From the NCBI GenBank assembly GCA_003342815.1, contig PTEX01000138.1:1913456-1977455 (forward strand): DNA of 64,000 nucleotides, read 5' to 3'. The notes beneath the pieces are model-generated. The model was not told where the DNA came from. It worked only from the letters and a program-made list of their open reading frames with translations, and did not search any database. The stretch is from Eudromia elegans (lineage: Eukaryota; Chordata; Aves; Tinamiformes; Tinamidae). Below are positions 13,401 through 24,912 of this stretch, piece after piece; positions within the stretch are counted from its first letter, which is position 1, and each line of letters begins with the position of its first letter. The position numbers were made by a program, and so were the translations under genes.

Positions 13401-16400
13401 CCCTGCAGACAACACATTTCTTTCTTTTCTTCAAAGTTTACTCTGACATAAAGTAAAGATATTTTCTGCAACACAGGTAAATTCTAAGACCTCAGTTAAA
13501 ACGAACAAACTCACCTTTACATCAAAGTTGCACTCAAGCCTTCGAATTAACACAATAAAAGCACCAGACGAGTTGTCTTTCAATGGAGGTGGGGCTATAG
13601 GCTCACATGCATTCTCTGGCTTTGAATTTATTAGAAACCCCTGAAACAGTAACAGAATACAATCAGGTTTATTTCTCCTCAGCAAAACAAACTGTTGTCA
13701 GACAAGCATAAAGATAGAAATTTGCACACTTTCACACCCCAGTCAAACAAATTCTTAGCAACCTAAGCTATGTCACCGCAAAATTTCTGTTACATCTCTA
13801 TTTACATTGATCAGAATTTTTGTAAAGAAATAGAAATTTTAGAAGAAAATACTTTTTTTCTAGCTACATATGAAGTTTATAACTCGCTTTCCAGTACAGT
13901 CTAGTATAAAGAATACTACATATTACTTAATATATACATATTACTATACTACAATAATGTTGTTTAATTGACTTTCCTGAAACATACCCAGAGTAATTAA
14001 CAAGACAAGGTGATATTGGACCAAGAAATACAAACTTAATACTTGGTAATTAAAAGGGAAAACAGAAGAAATATTTAAGTGCGAAATTGACTATTAATAG
14101 TAAATTACGACACAAAATAGCTGATTTAATACAGTACGCAAAGACTACAAATCATAATATCTGGTACAGTTTAAGATTCGCAGAAGAAATTTTTTTTGAA
14201 TATCAATCTTAAAGCAACTTCTGGATTACTTTTAGCTGAGTACTTCACGATAAAACAAGTATTTGACAAAAATTGTCCTAAACTGCTGCAATTCCAGAAC
14301 TTCTCTATGATGAAAAACCCTCCTCTCCATACTGACTGCCTGAACACTAGTCCCTCTCCATTAAGTTATTTCCATGTTGGCTGCTACTTTGAGCTTTCTT
14401 CACTACTGTGCTTACAGAGTAAACACTCTGTAAAGGCAACGGATAAGGGATTTTAAGTTGCATTCTGAAAGACATGAAACTTAAAATCACACATACTACA
14501 TACAACAAATTATTGCAGCTATGAGGAGAAAAAGACCTTCTTTTTCTTATGGAATATTTGCTTCATTGTTCAAATTTATAGATCACCTGAACAGTAGTTT
14601 CCCAGAATAAGGAGGAGAATAATCACTTAGATGCTCTGTTTCTATATGTGCATCCTGTATCCACCTGATCACTTCAACCAGTGAAGATGACCTGGATCTT
14701 CAATCTATTTTGCCGTAAGTAAAATCTTAATGTTGACAAGGAAAGAGAGCTTTAATACTACTTCTGTGAGTCAAATTTATTATTTCGACAGGGGTGATGT
14801 CATTTTGGCTGAGAGAGAGTGCTGTCTAAAAGTTACAAAGGTTAGAGGCAAAGTTCCTTATATCTACTTTTGATGCAACAAATTGGCTCACTACTTGTCC
14901 TTGGGCAAAGCATATAATCTCCCTGTTTATCCATTTAATTGGTTCTCCCCGCAATAAAACTTATTGGGGATGAAGAAGAACTCTCCTCAAAGTTTCATTT
15001 GCTAAAGAATTCTTACAGTTACAGGATTTCTATAGCAATTTATTCCCCTGTAAATTCTGGATATCCTTTGGAATTAGAATGACACTATATAGTCTAAGAG
15101 TGATCAGGTCTTGAACCTTCACATCATTTTTGCATTTTTTACTCACTGCCACTGCAGTATCAACAATGCTGTACAGCAAAAGTTGGGGGCCAAATAACCT
15201 TCATATAGAATGAAAAGTAGCTCCAGGTGCTATTCATTGTCTCCATAAGTATGCAACTTGTAGCAGTTTTCCTGCACTGAAACTTGGACAATAGTCTATA
15301 TAAATAGATTTACAGCCCAGAATTCTTATAGAAATTAAAAGAGAAATTAAAGAGGTACATCTCAGTCATGAACAGTTATCTATAAATTGTTTAAAACAAC
15401 AGTCAGACAAACAGCTTACCGCCTCTAAGCTGGTTCCATGTAGCCATTTACAAAATACAAGAATCAACAGGGAAAAAAAATCCCAAAATTTCTTCCCCTG
15501 CTTAAACTTGTTACATATACATTCAGGGTTGTTTCAGTACTTTTGTTTGTTTTTACCTTCAGGCCTTCTGCTGGCAACCTGTAGCCAAACCTAGCAGGTA
15601 GATCATCAAAGGTCTGGGTTCCATTTTCGAAGTTATACTGAGAAAAAAAAAATTTAAAAAAAGTTTAGGTTTGCAACAAGAGAGAAATACATAAATCTAA
15701 GAACAAATAAATAGTAGCATGCATTTCTAGATTAGAGCATTTATCAAATTAGTACCTCTTGCAATGCTAGTGAAATTATAAATTGCTTCCTCTATTGGTC
15801 TTCCATTTATATGGGAAGAACATTCTTATGCTACCTAGGAGTCTGAAAAAAAGTTATTTATCAAGTAATAACCTTTATGCTAAGTCTTTCTACTACTTGC
15901 GTTTCAAGTATTATCACCTTTACATAAGAAAAGCAGAAAACTCCTCTGAAAATACTTAAGTAAAAAAAAGAAAAAAAAAGAAAAAACCAGCTACATATAT
16001 ATATTTACATTGAGTTAACTTATATACAATGAAAAGCAGTTTTTAAAAGGTGGTTAGTTGCTAGCAAAGAATAATCTCCATGTTATCCTTAATTATCCAT
16101 TATCTATTCAGGTTAGTAATTAACTCAGGTTAGTAACCAGCTTTACACTTTTCCTTTATACCAACTATGAGCTTCCATTTTAAAATGCAGGAATACAGTA
16201 AAGAACTGAAGTTTATGGAAACTTTGTTTCCTTTTTCCTTGTGTGACCTTTAACAGGTCTATGAGATGGCTATCCAGTGCAGAATTCATACAGTAAAAAC
16301 AGGACACAATATGAAACTTATTTTTATTTTATGCAAGAAAGTTAGCTTCCTGCAAAAGTTCCCAGAAAAGTCAATTAGATAGTAGTTAGTTTGAATGAAC

Positions 16401-18431
16401 ATTATTGGCAGTTGCTGATTAATATTAGATAATTTAATGACTTGAATATTTCTTTATTGTATAATTCTACTGCCAAACACAATAATTAAAATATCATGTT
16501 TATATTTCAAAGTGTTAATGCCTCTCCTAATAACCAGACTTAGATATGGAAACTCGAACTCTAATTCAAAGACTAACCCTTTTATGAGCAACCTTACTCT
16601 TCTGGAAGGAGTCAAATTTCAAAGCCGCTCCCTTTGGGAAGGCTTTTTATAAAATTAGTAGGAAAAAGAGAGAATGGAGCAAACCTCATCAGAAGAGGGG
16701 TTTACATAAGGCATCTGCTTCACACAACTATTCCTCTTTATCTGCTATTCAAAAGCACACAGCCCAGCTCTGTGCTAGTAAATTGCTTTCCTTAACTCCC
16801 CTCTCTGATCTACCACCTTGGAAACATTGCCCTTGTATTTGTTGTGTTCAAGTCATCTACCCAGCCTCTGCCGGGGATCAGTTACAAATCCGTTGTTTTA
16901 CCATTAAAAAAAAAAAACAAAAACATGCTTCAAATACACAACTTTATACAGATATAGCACCTTGATTCGAGGTTGCAGTTGTATGAGAACAGAGAAGCAT
17001 AAAAATAAACCCAAATCAGTAGGAGAAAAAAAAGATTTTACTTTCTTGGAGAAAATGTAAAAATTTGCCCGAATTTCATTAACTCACAGAGACTTCCAAA
17101 CCTATAAGGTGCCTAAATCGAAAGACTTAAAGAGATAAAACTAAAATTTCAGAATTAAAAATAAACATTCTTAACAAACAAACAAAACAAACAAAAAGTA
17201 AAGTATGTTCCCTAAAAGCAGAAGTAAGCAAGGAAGGAAATTAGTTTTCTTATGAAAAGAGGAAGTGTGGGCTTTGTGGGAGAAAAGGGAAAAATCAGTT
17301 CTATGGTAGAAAGTGGTAGAAAGTTTCATTGTAAAATGATGATGATGACAGACAATAATAAAACAATCTGTGTTGCTTCTCTTTTTTTATATACAAAGAT
17401 GACAACAAAGTAATAACAACCTTAAGATCCAAATAACTTAATTCACTACTTATGTATCTCACACTTGTGACCAATTCTATGTATTTTTATTTGAACCATT
17501 TACTTCAAGGATTTTCTCTTTCACTCCTAAGTTAGTGTTACAGTGTTGACAACTTTCAGTTGAATCAGTGTGAATAGTAGATAATACATTATTATACTTC
17601 TTATATTTAATTATTATTATACTTCTTATATTTAATTAATTTTAGTAGCTGCAATTCTGTTCTACAGTGACAGATACAACTGCCTCCATAAAACCACAAA
17701 CCATATAAAATTAGCAATATTCAACACAGATCTTTTACCATTGACCATCTGTCTATTAGATTATTTATCAACATTACATATAACACAAAGTTAATCTCAA
17801 ACTCCACCCATCTGGAGGACATCAGCAGCAGCAATAGCAGAGATTATCATGTTTACGTTTTGTTGATTTATCTGAATCTAGGTCTAACATGTACAAGACT
17901 TTGCTAACAAGGATTCTGACCCAGAATTAGCTTAGAAGAATTATTTTACTTTATTTATATAAAGCTATCCTACAAAATGGCATCCACCACAAAGTTCAAT
18001 TGCAGCCTAAAGCAAATAAATACATCATTCTTATAACAGGGTTGTAATATGCTATAGATGTCCGTTCATACTTGAACTCCATAAGTGACAATAATGGAAT
18101 TGAGCACTTTCACTATCACGGTATCCAAGGGTACATCATCTGTAAGCTCTTTTAAAATGTATGATTTATTTTTGTACTGAATTCATGTGTTTAGGTAACT
18201 CCACTCCACTGATGCATTTACTGCATCATCTGATTATTAAAATGTCTGAAATAAGATTCACCATCCAAAGATCAGCAAATGATTTCATCCATGCATAAAG
18301 AAAATACTTATACTTACTGCTAAAATATCTGCCTCCACAGGTAAAAGATTCAGGAAAGCAAATAACTGAACTGTCAAAATAGTGTATATCTGAGTGGCAG
18401 ACAACATCAACATTCCTATTGACAACAGCAT
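4405..18431 (-). CDS. RNF13: RNF13, E3 ubiquitin-protein ligase, N-terminal 233 residues (partial gene, 7 coding exons)
   Basis: RNF13 is a PA-TM-RING ubiquitin ligase of endosomes, lysosomes and the inner nuclear membrane. On the minus strand the coding segments join as 18318-18431, 15557-15637, 13515-13640, 10644-10731, 8145-8235, 6851-6956 and 4405-4498. Together they make 700 bp, or 233 codons plus one base, with every phase matching. The translation follows human RNF13, which I recall, almost residue by residue: signal peptide about 1-34, PA domain about 65-160, transmembrane helix about 183-203, then a basic cytosolic stretch ending HKFKK. In the human protein the first RING cysteine is residue 240, so the RING and acidic C-terminal exons lie outside the window to the left. 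Sequons at N43 (NGT) and N88 (NSS) are kept. The start ATG at 18431 opens the hydrophobic signal sequence MLLSIGMLML. The last donor in the window is GC rather than GT. Identity is very secure; only the missing 3' part is unseen. Confidence 0.96.
4502..6850 (-). other. RNF13: RNF13 intron, no other features recognised
   Basis: AT-rich DNA with a TATATG-type simple repeat near 5850-5890. The stretch 6430-6800 is somewhat richer in G and C and opens short frames on both strands, but I recognise no protein or repeat family in it. Confidence 0.6.
6851..6956 (-). CDS. RNF13: RNF13 coding exon 6 (transmembrane helix)
   Basis: It completes Gly167 and encodes residues 168-202. After GHVVLIPEFSLPLEYY comes a continuous hydrophobic run LIPFLIIVGICLILIVIFM, the single transmembrane segment. 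Acceptor ACAG, donor GTAAGT at 6845-6850. Phase 0 exit. Confidence 0.97.
6957..8144 (-). other. RNF13: RNF13 intron, no other features recognised
   Basis: Intron between coding exons 5 and 6. A short CA/TG microsatellite lies near 7053-7070. A 113-codon minus frame at 6990-7331 is F/Y/L-rich and reads through T-rich intron DNA; it is not a gene. Confidence 0.6.
8145..8235 (-). CDS. RNF13: RNF13 coding exon 5 (end of PA domain)
   Basis: It completes codon 137 (Ile), then gives residues 138-166 and two bases of Gly167: EILKKIDIPSVFIGE, then TSANSLKEEFTYEK. Acceptor ACAG, donor GTAAGT at 8139-8144. Phases fit both neighbouring exons. Confidence 0.96.
9790..10160 (-). mobile_element. CR1 LINE fragment, 5'-truncated, inverted
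   Basis: It starts with the inverted CR1 tail (CACAGAATGGTTGAG), runs through recognisable internal blocks such as GGAGGAACTTCCTGTG, then TTGCCTCTTGCCCTGTTGCT and AAGATCCCCTCTTAG, and ends near a GGCCAAACAGGCCCAGTGCTC block, where homology stops. The usual CR1 5' truncation explains the end. Frames of up to 143 codons cross it but are by-products of the element. It lies in an RNF13 intron in the same orientation as the gene. Confidence 0.88.
10172..10197. repeat. Perfect 12-bp inverted repeat
   Basis: TTTAAATCAATA and its reverse complement are separated by AG, directly past the truncated end of the CR1 copy at 9790-10160. An AT-rich palindrome at an insertion junction. Confidence 0.8.
10644..10731 (-). 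CDS. RNF13: RNF13 coding exon 4 (PA domain)
   Basis: Residues 108-136 plus the first base of codon 137. It reads VLNAQRAGYKAAIVHNVDS then DDLISMGSND, the most conserved core of the PA domain. Acceptor GCAG, donor GTAAGT at 10638-10643. Confidence 0.96.
10732..13514 (-). other. RNF13: RNF13 intron with a CR1 tail fragment
   Basis: Intron between coding exons 3 and 4. A degenerate CR1 tail lies at about 11098-11190. The stretch 11560-12000 is pyrimidine-rich on the plus strand. No exon-like segment was seen. Confidence 0.6.
11098..11190 (-). mobile_element. CR1 LINE 3' tail fragment, degenerate
   Basis: TCACAGAATCATAG, then a diverged block, then AGAGCAGGGTCACCCAGAAG, which matches the inverted CR1 tail block AGAGCAGGATCACCTAGA. 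The right edge is uncertain and homology may reach about 11240. Confidence 0.6.
13515..13640 (-). CDS. RNF13: RNF13 coding exon 3 (PA domain)
   Basis: Forty-two codons, residues 66-107, phase 0 at both ends. It starts GFLINSKPENACEPI and ends LECNFDVK. It holds the conserved N88 sequon (DNSSG) and two lumenal cysteines (C77 and C103). Acceptor CAG, donor GTGAGT at 13509-13514. Confidence 0.96.
13641..15556 (-). other. RNF13: RNF13 intron, nothing recognised
   Basis: AT-rich intron between coding exons 2 and 3, without recognisable repeats or open frames of note. Confidence 0.6.
15557..15637 (-). CDS. RNF13: RNF13 coding exon 2 (lumenal, entry to PA domain)
   Basis: Twenty-seven codons, residues 39-65, phase 0 at both ends. 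It reads YNFENGTQTF then DDLPARFGYRLPAEGLK. The sequon at N43 is NGT here against NAS in human as I recall it, so the glycosylation site is kept with different flanking residues. The acceptor is CAG and the donor is GTAAAA, weaker than the GTAAGT or GTGAGT donors of most neighbouring exons. Confidence 0.95.
15638..18317 (-). other. RNF13: RNF13 intron with a 25-bp duplication
   Basis: AT-rich intron between coding exons 1 and 2. The only clear structure is a direct duplication at 17591-17637. Confidence 0.6.
17591..17637. repeat. Two-copy direct repeat, 25-bp period
   Basis: A 22-bp block beginning ATTATACTTCTTATATTTAA occurs twice, at 17591-17612 and 17616-17637, identical in both copies. 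Confidence 0.85.
18318..18431 (-). CDS. RNF13: RNF13 coding exon 1 (start codon, signal peptide)
   Basis: Residues 1-38. The reading frame starts MLLSIGMLMLSATQIYTILT and ends PVEADILA, a hydrophobic signal peptide followed by the start of the lumenal part. The exon itself begins at 18440, so only 9 bp of 5' UTR lie in it, after the acceptor at 18441-18443. The donor GTAAGT is at 18312-18317. The acceptor's pyrimidine tract is a TTG microsatellite rather than a plain T/C run. A longer overlapping minus-strand frame at 18226-18519 is a shadow in another phase. Confidence 0.96.
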
Positions 18432-18440
18432 ATTTAACAC

Positions 18441-18461
18441 CTGTAACAACAACAACAAGAG
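18441..18461 (-). repeat. (TTG)n tract at the RNF13 coding exon 1 acceptor
   Basis: On the minus strand, CTTGTTGTTGTTGTTACAG runs straight into the exon, so a short trinucleotide repeat supplies the acceptor's pyrimidine tract. Length change in it could affect splicing. Confidence 0.8.
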
Positions 18462-21400
18462 TTAAGACAGACAGCAAACATGTTTCTATCAGCTCTATCA
18501 GATAAAACTTACCCTCCAAAGAAGTACGTGAAAAGATAACCTATGTTTACTTTTGAGGAACGAGTATGTAGTTATTTTAGAGGTATAAGTCCCTTTTGCT
18601 AAAGGTATGCAACCCTCATGGGAATGCATGCATAACGCACAAAAATTACTAGAGTAGCACTTCAGAAAGATTTGCCAACATGTGGCTGACCAGGTAGCAT
18701 ATAGTTAGCATATAGTAAATACATTTGCATTATATACATGCTAACCATCCTTAGGCATCTATAAGTTTAATCTTCCCTTCTTGTACCATAAATTCAAAAT
18801 ACTCAAATTCTTCACAAGGCTAGAGTAATTCTACACAAGTAATTATTCTAAACATATATTACATACTCATAAAGTAGTGTGATAGCAGTAGGTAACAAAC
18901 ACTAACTAATTCTATCAACTCCAGTGAAATCACAAATATTCCTATATAACTTGTGACCTCAACAGCAGTGAGAAATTTAGCTCATTCAGTTTCCTGTAAA
19001 GTGTGTCCATTACTTTTTTTTTTTTTGAGACCTTTAAAAAGAAGAACACAAGACATTCTTGCATGTGTTTGAGTTTATGACATTAAAAGGAAGTTAATTT
19101 TACTTTGCATCAAAGCTGACAGGAAGTAACAAGTTTTGTCTTTTGAAATAGAGGCATCATGTTTTCTAACACAAGCTGCTCTTTAAAATTGTTCATCTAT
19201 TGTTAATGATAGCAAAACAAAATGGAGAGAGAAGGTGGACGGAAGGAAAATACTTGCTCAGATACTTTTTCTTTGCCTTTTTTTTTTTGTAAAAATATTA
19301 AAAATACAAATTAAAGGCCTGAAAGCTTTCCTTGTATGAGTGATCCTTGCATTCCCATTGAGGTCAGAGAGCATCACAATAGCCTCAAATTCTGCATAAG
19401 CAGCACTGAAGAACTTCTCAATTGTAAAACACGTTAACTGCAACAGTAGGAAAATCTCTTGTATCAAGAACTGATCAATTTTACAACACCCATATTTTGT
19501 GGCCACAGAGTTGGATCTCCTCAAAACAACATAAATGTTAATGTTTTAATTTAGAATGTTTCCATACAAGACAAAAGTTAACACTTAAAATATCATCCAC
19601 TGTTGCTCAGCTAGGAAAATCTGGGTGTCATTTGAAATTGGCTACAGATTAACTTCCACTGGTCTTTTTCAAAAAGTTATTTCTTCTGACACCAATGAGA
19701 AATACAATCTTATAGATAACATAGCATTTCAAACCAAATGTTATTTATTTCCATTATTTGAAAAGACTGTTCTGTCATACCGTAATATATTGACTATATG
19801 TGAATGATTTAGTTTCCTCCAGACCTTTTATAATGTGTATTCAAATTTATGCAAATTTATTTGAATTTATAATATACAGCAAGCCTACAAGATTTACCAT
19901 GCACTATTTGTGCATGTGACATGTTGAAGTTCCTGGTCTCCACTATACTGTTTACATGCAGCAATGGTCTGCCTGAAAAACTTGAACCTACTCAGTACCA
20001 TGGAGCGTTAATCCAACGCAGGTCTTCAAGTTGCAGTACAAACATGAGACAAGATGTACTCTAAAAAGGTAAAAATTGTGCTAGTTAAATTGCAGAGTAA
20101 CGCATCTAAAAACAGCAAAGGGAGAAATTTCAGTCTTCCATTTAACTGAATTACATTTTTTAGTTGCATATCACACATACTGAATTAAGAAAAATCTTGT
20201 GGAAAGAAAAAAAAAAAGTATGATTTATTAGATCCTATGATCACATAAACAGGCAAAGTAAAATGGTACAAGTAGCCATAGAGCTAGAATTTCCTTATTC
20301 CTGAGTCCTTGACTTTCAGTATAAACATTATCTCTTAATTCGTTGTTTACAAGCTTCCTAATGTACCTGAAGGGTTGAAAATTTCTTCATGCGCACACTG
20401 CACTGTATGCAGACACATAAGGGTTTTAGATTTAACCCTGATTTGTGCTGCTGAGAAATACTCCCTGGAAGGGCAGGCCTCGTTTGGGGACAGAGTAAGG
20501 AACGAAGCGAAGCTTCGACCAGGGCTTGCCTCGCTGACCATCCTGCCACATCCACCATCTTATCAGCTGCGTGTAGAGGCTCTGTTCTGCCTGGTGCTCC
20601 CGAGGCAAATGCTGGATTGATGCTATGACAAAGCAAACAGAAGCTATAGGCCACTGTTTTCTCTACCTCCTTACTTGTGTTACACTTTCAACTTTTCCCC
20701 TCCAGATGCCATGCTTCATCAACTTATATTACTGTAACAAACTGAACATCAATGAACAGTTTCACCAAAGCACTAGAATAACATGTTCTCTATCAATATC
20801 CTACACCTCACTAAAGTAACAGCCAACCTTCGTAAGCTGTTTATAAGCCTGTAAGAGGCTAACAACTTGAGATTTGTTTCCCATGTTTAGATTACAAAAT
20901 AGTAAGTTTAACTATGTTTTAACCTAGAGCATTTAGTAGCATCTCCTCCATCCACAGGCCTCGAGATGACAATAGCAGTTCATTTCCACAACGAATTCCC
21001 TCGCAGTTTGACTACACTCCCAGGGAAGTGCAGGGGGACAACAGCAAGCACACAAATCTGCACACACCTTGCATTACAAGGAAAACTGACCCATCTACTG
21101 GGTCAGTCTATTCTTTAGAAAGACTAAAATGGAACTTTCACGTAGAAAATTTATTTTGATTAAACAAAATTTAACAAATTTTGCAAAGTTCTTTTGGCAA
21201 ACAAAATGGCAAAACATTTGAGTGCTTAAACTACTATCTTTTGGTTTTCTTTGGAGAGATCTAGATCTGTCTTAACAGCAAATAATCTCTCTTGAGTAAA
21301 AAATTAAGTTAATGGTGAAGTTGCCTAACTCAGTCACCCACAATAGCATTTAATTTATTGACTTGAGATTCAGGGAGACAAGAATATACAGTCCGATCAT

Positions 21401-23853
21401 CGCTAATATCCAGAAAACCTGTGGCCCCAAGAATGAGACTGGGGAAAGTCACCATTAATTAGAAGTAGCAGAGAGGAGCTTCCCTTGAGCTCTCACTTCT
21501 AATGCTTCTCACTATAAAACCGCAACCTGAAGGCCAAGGTCAGGACCTCTGCTGTCCACTGAGAGGTTACAACCAGCACGGTTTCTTTTTTGTACTGTTG
21601 CTACAGCCGTAATCCAGCCTTAAAACATCCACTGACCAGTCGTCTGCTGAGAAACTTCAGATTCTTTGTAGGATTAGCTATAACAGGATCATGCGTAAAA
21701 ATTCTCTTAACAAACACATTATGTTTTTTATAGAAAATTTCCACCTAAATCTGACCATGAAATCCCACATTTAAAATTCCACCACATGCCAAAAAAGCCA
21801 AGCAACCAGAACACCACTCATATCACTGTACAAAACTGCTAATAAGAGTTAATATTTAATATTTTCCATAGGCAGTTCTTGTGATTCTGAGTTGGTTATT
21901 TAGACATGTGATACTTTGTGAAACTTTCAGCTAGTTAGCAGAACAGAAGTTACAGTTATGCAAACCTACCTCAGATTAGTTACAAAATCTATGTATTTTT
22001 ATTTCTAAAACAGGCTATATCAGTTCCTCTCACTTGCCTCCTCTAACAAAGAGGATTCTGCAAAACTAGGAGAGTAAGGGTCAACCACCAAAAAAAATAA
22101 AAATGCTATAATTCTTTAACATATAAGAAGTGGGGAAAAAAAAAAGGACTTCAAAAATCTCATAGTATTTTATCCAACAGAGTTAATACAGTATATATCT
22201 TACAACATGCAAAAGGTATTAAAATAATATTAGGTACTCAAAGTTAGAAAACACCAGAATTTAGCTGTCTACACAACCAACATGCATATGTAATGGTGGA
22301 GTCTTCTCCATAAAACATTCACATACAACCAGACTCTTCTGTGTTCAAAACATTTTTTGTTTGCATTTGAGGCAATACAATTCCTGAACTCATGCTTCAA
22401 CTAGAGGCTACAAACTGCCTCATTCAATCAGTATAGAACACAGAAATATAGTGGTATGTAATTAAAAAACATGTAAACCACACAAAAAAAAAAGTCAAGC
22501 TACAAGCTTAATTAACCTTATGCATTTTACAACTCTATGTCATTGCCTTAAGTAACTTAGGGTAGAGGTAGGGCATGGAAAGTTTTTCTTTTTCCGCTCA
22601 CTTTTCATTCTACAGTTGAGAACACAAATGAGTCTCAGGGAGACACCTCACAGTCATGGGACTGATGGGGATCATTGGTTCAGAAGCTAGGAGGAGACAG
22701 TGTGAGATGTGCTGTACCACAGCAGATGAAATAGCAGTCAGACAAGCACAAAACACACTAATCTAGAATACAGTAAGCAAGCGTTTCCCATAAAGATTAA
22801 AAAGGCAGTAGTGCTGTATGTACAAAGTGCCTCTCTAATGACACTTTTAAAGCAGCACATAATGACCTTTCCAATTTTCAGATTAGGACAGCTAAATAAA
22901 CCAGACACAAGAACTACCAATACATATGATAGATATAACTGTCTACTGTACCAGATAATAAGAATTGGAACTATGTCCTAATATACATATTGTCCTATTT
23001 ATATTAATAAAAGGCTGCAAAATACAGTGTTTGAAGCAGAAGTCCAGTGAATCACAGAGCAGAATATTTCATTTGGGGGAAGAAAGTTGTTCCAGGCAAA
23101 GTCCCTGCATGTTGTCAAAAACACTAGTTTCATTCCTGCAAGCATGAAAAAAGCTTTGGGAAAAAACTAAGCACAGACCGCCCAGAAAGACTTTGTGGTT
23201 TGGGAAACAGGACAGACAGAGCTCCCAGAACTGCTGGCAACTGCCCCTGAGCCTGTTCCATGGGGTACCATAAACAAGTGTTCAGAAGGTTACATCTCTA
23301 CAAGCTCAGAAGCTGCTCCAACAGCATAGGACGACAGAAGGCAAGGTCTTATCCCACAGCTCCAGTGCCCTGAAGGAAACAAGTGTCCTCCTTGGCCTCC
23401 AAACTGAAAAACAAGCCCAATTCCCAAATCTACATGGGATAGACCCAAATCCTACAGCCGTGCGGAGCGGGTCCAGCACTCGCAGCAAACTCGCAGTTCT
23501 GATGAACGCGGAAGGCCCCTGAGCAGAGCGGGGCTCCCACGGTTCCTGCCGCGGCCCCGGCGCTCCGGCCTCCTGCTGCGCCGCCCTCGCTGCCGCCACT
23601 CCGCCCGCAGGAACGGCGCGCGGAGCCCCGACAGGCCGGACACGAGACGCAGACCGGCGCAGGGGGCATCGCGACCCCCGGCCCTCCTGTTCGGCCTCTC
23701 CCACAGCAAGGATCTCGCCGTGCGCTGACAACGGCCGCAGTGCTGCGCGCGCACGGCTCCCCGCCCCCGGCCGGGTCGGGCTGCGCAGTAGGGCCAGAGC
23801 CAGGCCCAAGCTCCCCACAGCGCCGCGAAAGTCGCGAAGCGGCCGCAGCCTCC
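18444..23853 (-). other. RNF13: RNF13 5' UTR intron
   Basis: First intron, about 5.4 kb. It contains a short CpG-containing patch at about 20400-20620 that stands out from the AT-rich surroundings and opens frames on both strands, and a 9-bp-arm hairpin at 21085-21107. No coding exon recognised. Confidence 0.55.
21085..21107. repeat. Short perfect hairpin
   Basis: ACTGACCCA and TGGGTCAGT flank a 5-bp loop. It lies in the RNF13 5' UTR intron. No known element fits. Confidence 0.6.
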
Positions 23854-24330
23854 ACTCACCGGCAGCCGGGCCGGGCCAGGCCAGAGCAGCCTCGCAAGCA
23901 CGGAAGACGTCGGCAGCACCTAGGCCGACTCCATGACAGGCACCCACCCCACACACAGCGCCTCGCCGCGCCTGCGCGCCGCGCCTGCGCGCGGAGGCGG
24001 GGCCGCCGGCTGCGGCTCAGTCCATTGGCCGCCCGCGCTGTCACTCGGCGGGTGCTCCCTGGCGAGCCCGGGCGGTGTCAGGCGGCACCGCAGCACTAGG
24101 GCTTCCGCGTCGCTTCTGAGGTAGCCGCGGATCTGCGGTCTGAGGAGCAGTGACCGCGGGGAGGCGCCCGAGCGGGCGGAGCCGTTACGGCGCCCGGCCC
24201 GCGCGGCGCGGGAGGGACGGAGGGAGGACAGGAAGGAGCCATTCCGCGCCGCAGTACGGGGCGGCTCGGGCTGTCGCGCGGCTCGGCGGCGCATGCGCGC
24301 AGTGCTGTCCTCGCCGTCACGTCAGGGAGC
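23450..24330. promoter_or_regulatory. CpG-island promoter of RNF13
   Basis: A sharp switch from AT-rich DNA to GC- and CpG-dense DNA with no TATA box at the expected place. It contains a perfect NRF1-type palindrome GCGCATGCGC at 24289-24298 and a perfect 13-bp tandem duplication CGCGCCTGCGCGC at 23967-23992 that resembles NRF1 half sites. Many reading frames run open here on both strands purely because of base composition. Most likely it drives RNF13 leftward. COMMD2 has its own island 4 kb to the right. Confidence 0.75.
23860..23935 (-). other. RNF13: RNF13 5' noncoding exon 1 (predicted)
   Basis: A good minus-strand donor, CCG then GTGAGT at 23854-23859, sits inside the CpG island upstream of the first coding exon. 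That exon has only 9 bp of UTR after its own acceptor, so an upstream noncoding exon is required. The right-hand end (transcription start) is a guess; the sequence alone does not fix it. Splicing to 18440 implies a first intron of about 5.4 kb. Confidence 0.6.
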
Positions 24331-24912
24331 TGGGATCCTGTGCCCTAGGAGGAGGAGAGTGCCTCTGTGGCCGTGGTTTGTTTCCTTGAGTCACCTCGCA
24401 GCTGGGTTCGTTCTCTTTCACGTCTTAAAAATGGCTTAACTGTGGTAGTGTGGATTATCATTTAGGTTCATTCAGTCTCTAGTATGTGGAAGCGCCTCCT
24501 TTGGTTTTCCCATCTGTAACTGAGGGTCGGGGTATTCCTTAATTAGTAGCTTAATGACCTTTTGTGCTTCTCAGACAATAAGTGCCATGAAGACATAGTA
24601 TTGTCTTTTAGCAGTCTGTGCTGGGTAAGAGAGGAAATACAGGCAGGACATTGAAAACTGGTGAGATAAATCCAGTCACCAGTGGAGCAATAGGCATACC
24701 CGCCTTAGAGATTGTGAGCAGGAGTAAAAGCTGGTGAGGTACAAAGAGTTCAGATGAATGACTGAAGCTTGGAAAGAGTGGGTGAGGAATCAGCGACTCA
24801 GAAAGGCCTCTGGTTTCCAAACTGTTTGGATTTGGCTTCTGGTCATACCATCAGAAATTAGTTAAATCCATAATTAATAATCCATAATAGCCTTTAGTGA
24901 GCCTTTAGTTGG

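Noticed and set aside
23306-23956. Minus frame of 216 codons, and several overlapping frames in 23.4-24.4 kb
   Set aside because: They lie in the CpG island with all six frames open, rich in A, R, P and G, with no domain. Explained by base composition around the RNF13 promoter.
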